From contig CAZEDW010000026.1 in the NCBI GenBank assembly GCA_964510955.1, positions 1-60,458 on the forward strand: a DNA stretch of 60,458 nucleotides, read 5' to 3'. Position 1 is the stretch's first letter, and the number at the start of each line of letters is the position of its first letter. Below are positions 60,430 through 60,458 of the stretch, in pieces. The notes under the pieces were generated by a model. The model had not been told where the DNA came from. It saw only the letters and a program-made list of their open reading frames with translations, and ran no database searches. The DNA is from JAFLCM01 sp964510955. Its GTDB lineage: Bacteria; Planctomycetota; Phycisphaerae; Phycisphaerales; UBA1924. The position numbers and the translations under genes are program-made.

Positions 60430-60458
60430 ATGGCCTCACCCACCCCGCGCGCCACCGG
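60430..60458 (+). CDS. Possible start of next gene (cut by window edge)
   Basis: ATG 60430 opens MASPTPRATG and runs off the window. The spacing to GACAAT is like that of the leaderless starts elsewhere in the window. Only ten codons are visible, so no product can be named and the call is tentative. Confidence 0.3.

Overview
The window is high-GC bacterial DNA that reads as a planctomycete, most likely of the Phycisphaerae/Phycisphaerales. The supporting signs are a small basic protein of the kind described as a PVC-superphylum signature (14040-14195), secreted proteins with dockerin-like Ca-binding repeats (1-1070, 25298-27208), a large secreted protein ending in a VPAPG-type CTERM sorting tail (57809-60355), a TPR-YggX fusion, a Ser/Thr kinase followed by a membrane segment and helical repeats, and several families of short dispersed repeats. 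I found no rRNA, tRNA, CRISPR array, IS element or prophage. All calls come from reading the sequence; no database search was run.

Layout. 1-3155: the 5' part of a secreted dockerin protein leaving the left edge, a nitroreductase, and three tandem paralogous small membrane proteins. 3155-3628: the RNase P RNA gene (minus strand) with promoter and terminator. 3776-12651: a tightly coupled five-gene operon (VWA membrane protein, two secreted helical proteins, a membrane protein with a J-domain-like N-terminus, and a secreted protein with a DnaJ-type zinc motif). I do not recognise this as a described system and regard it as the best candidate for one. 12679-15427: acpS, a membrane protein, the small basic protein and an aminotransferase. 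15453-25232: TPR proteins, valS, a UbiA-family prenyltransferase, and a divergent sulfide:quinone oxidoreductase / kynureninase pair. 25298-31900: an FG-GAP/dockerin protein, type III glutamine synthetase and dxs. 31901-42708: small accessory genes (DUF1801, ArsR plus two SRPBCC proteins, methyltransferase, AraC-GyrI, VOC, a truncated SDR, zincin, TPR-YggX, ArfB-like hydrolase, beta-barrel, RsmD, zinc ribbon) with several repeat elements. 42750-49147: a signalling block of two hybrid histidine kinases, a FIST protein and trmB; the FIST/soluble-kinase pair resembles NosP/NahK. 49524-60458: PrkA kinase, a phosphoesterase, infC with a probable ATC start codon, a DUF1579 protein, a receptor-like Ser/Thr kinase and the CTERM protein.

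Expression. Genes use two kinds of start. Some have a clear Shine-Dalgarno sequence (small membrane proteins, sqr, FIST, prkA, infC). Many single genes instead have a -10-like TAnnnT hexamer only 5-8 nt before the ATG and no Shine-Dalgarno, which suggests leaderless mRNAs (VWA operon, acpS, UbiA, ArsR, zincin, TPR-YggX, zinc ribbon, trmB). I used this to choose several start codons.
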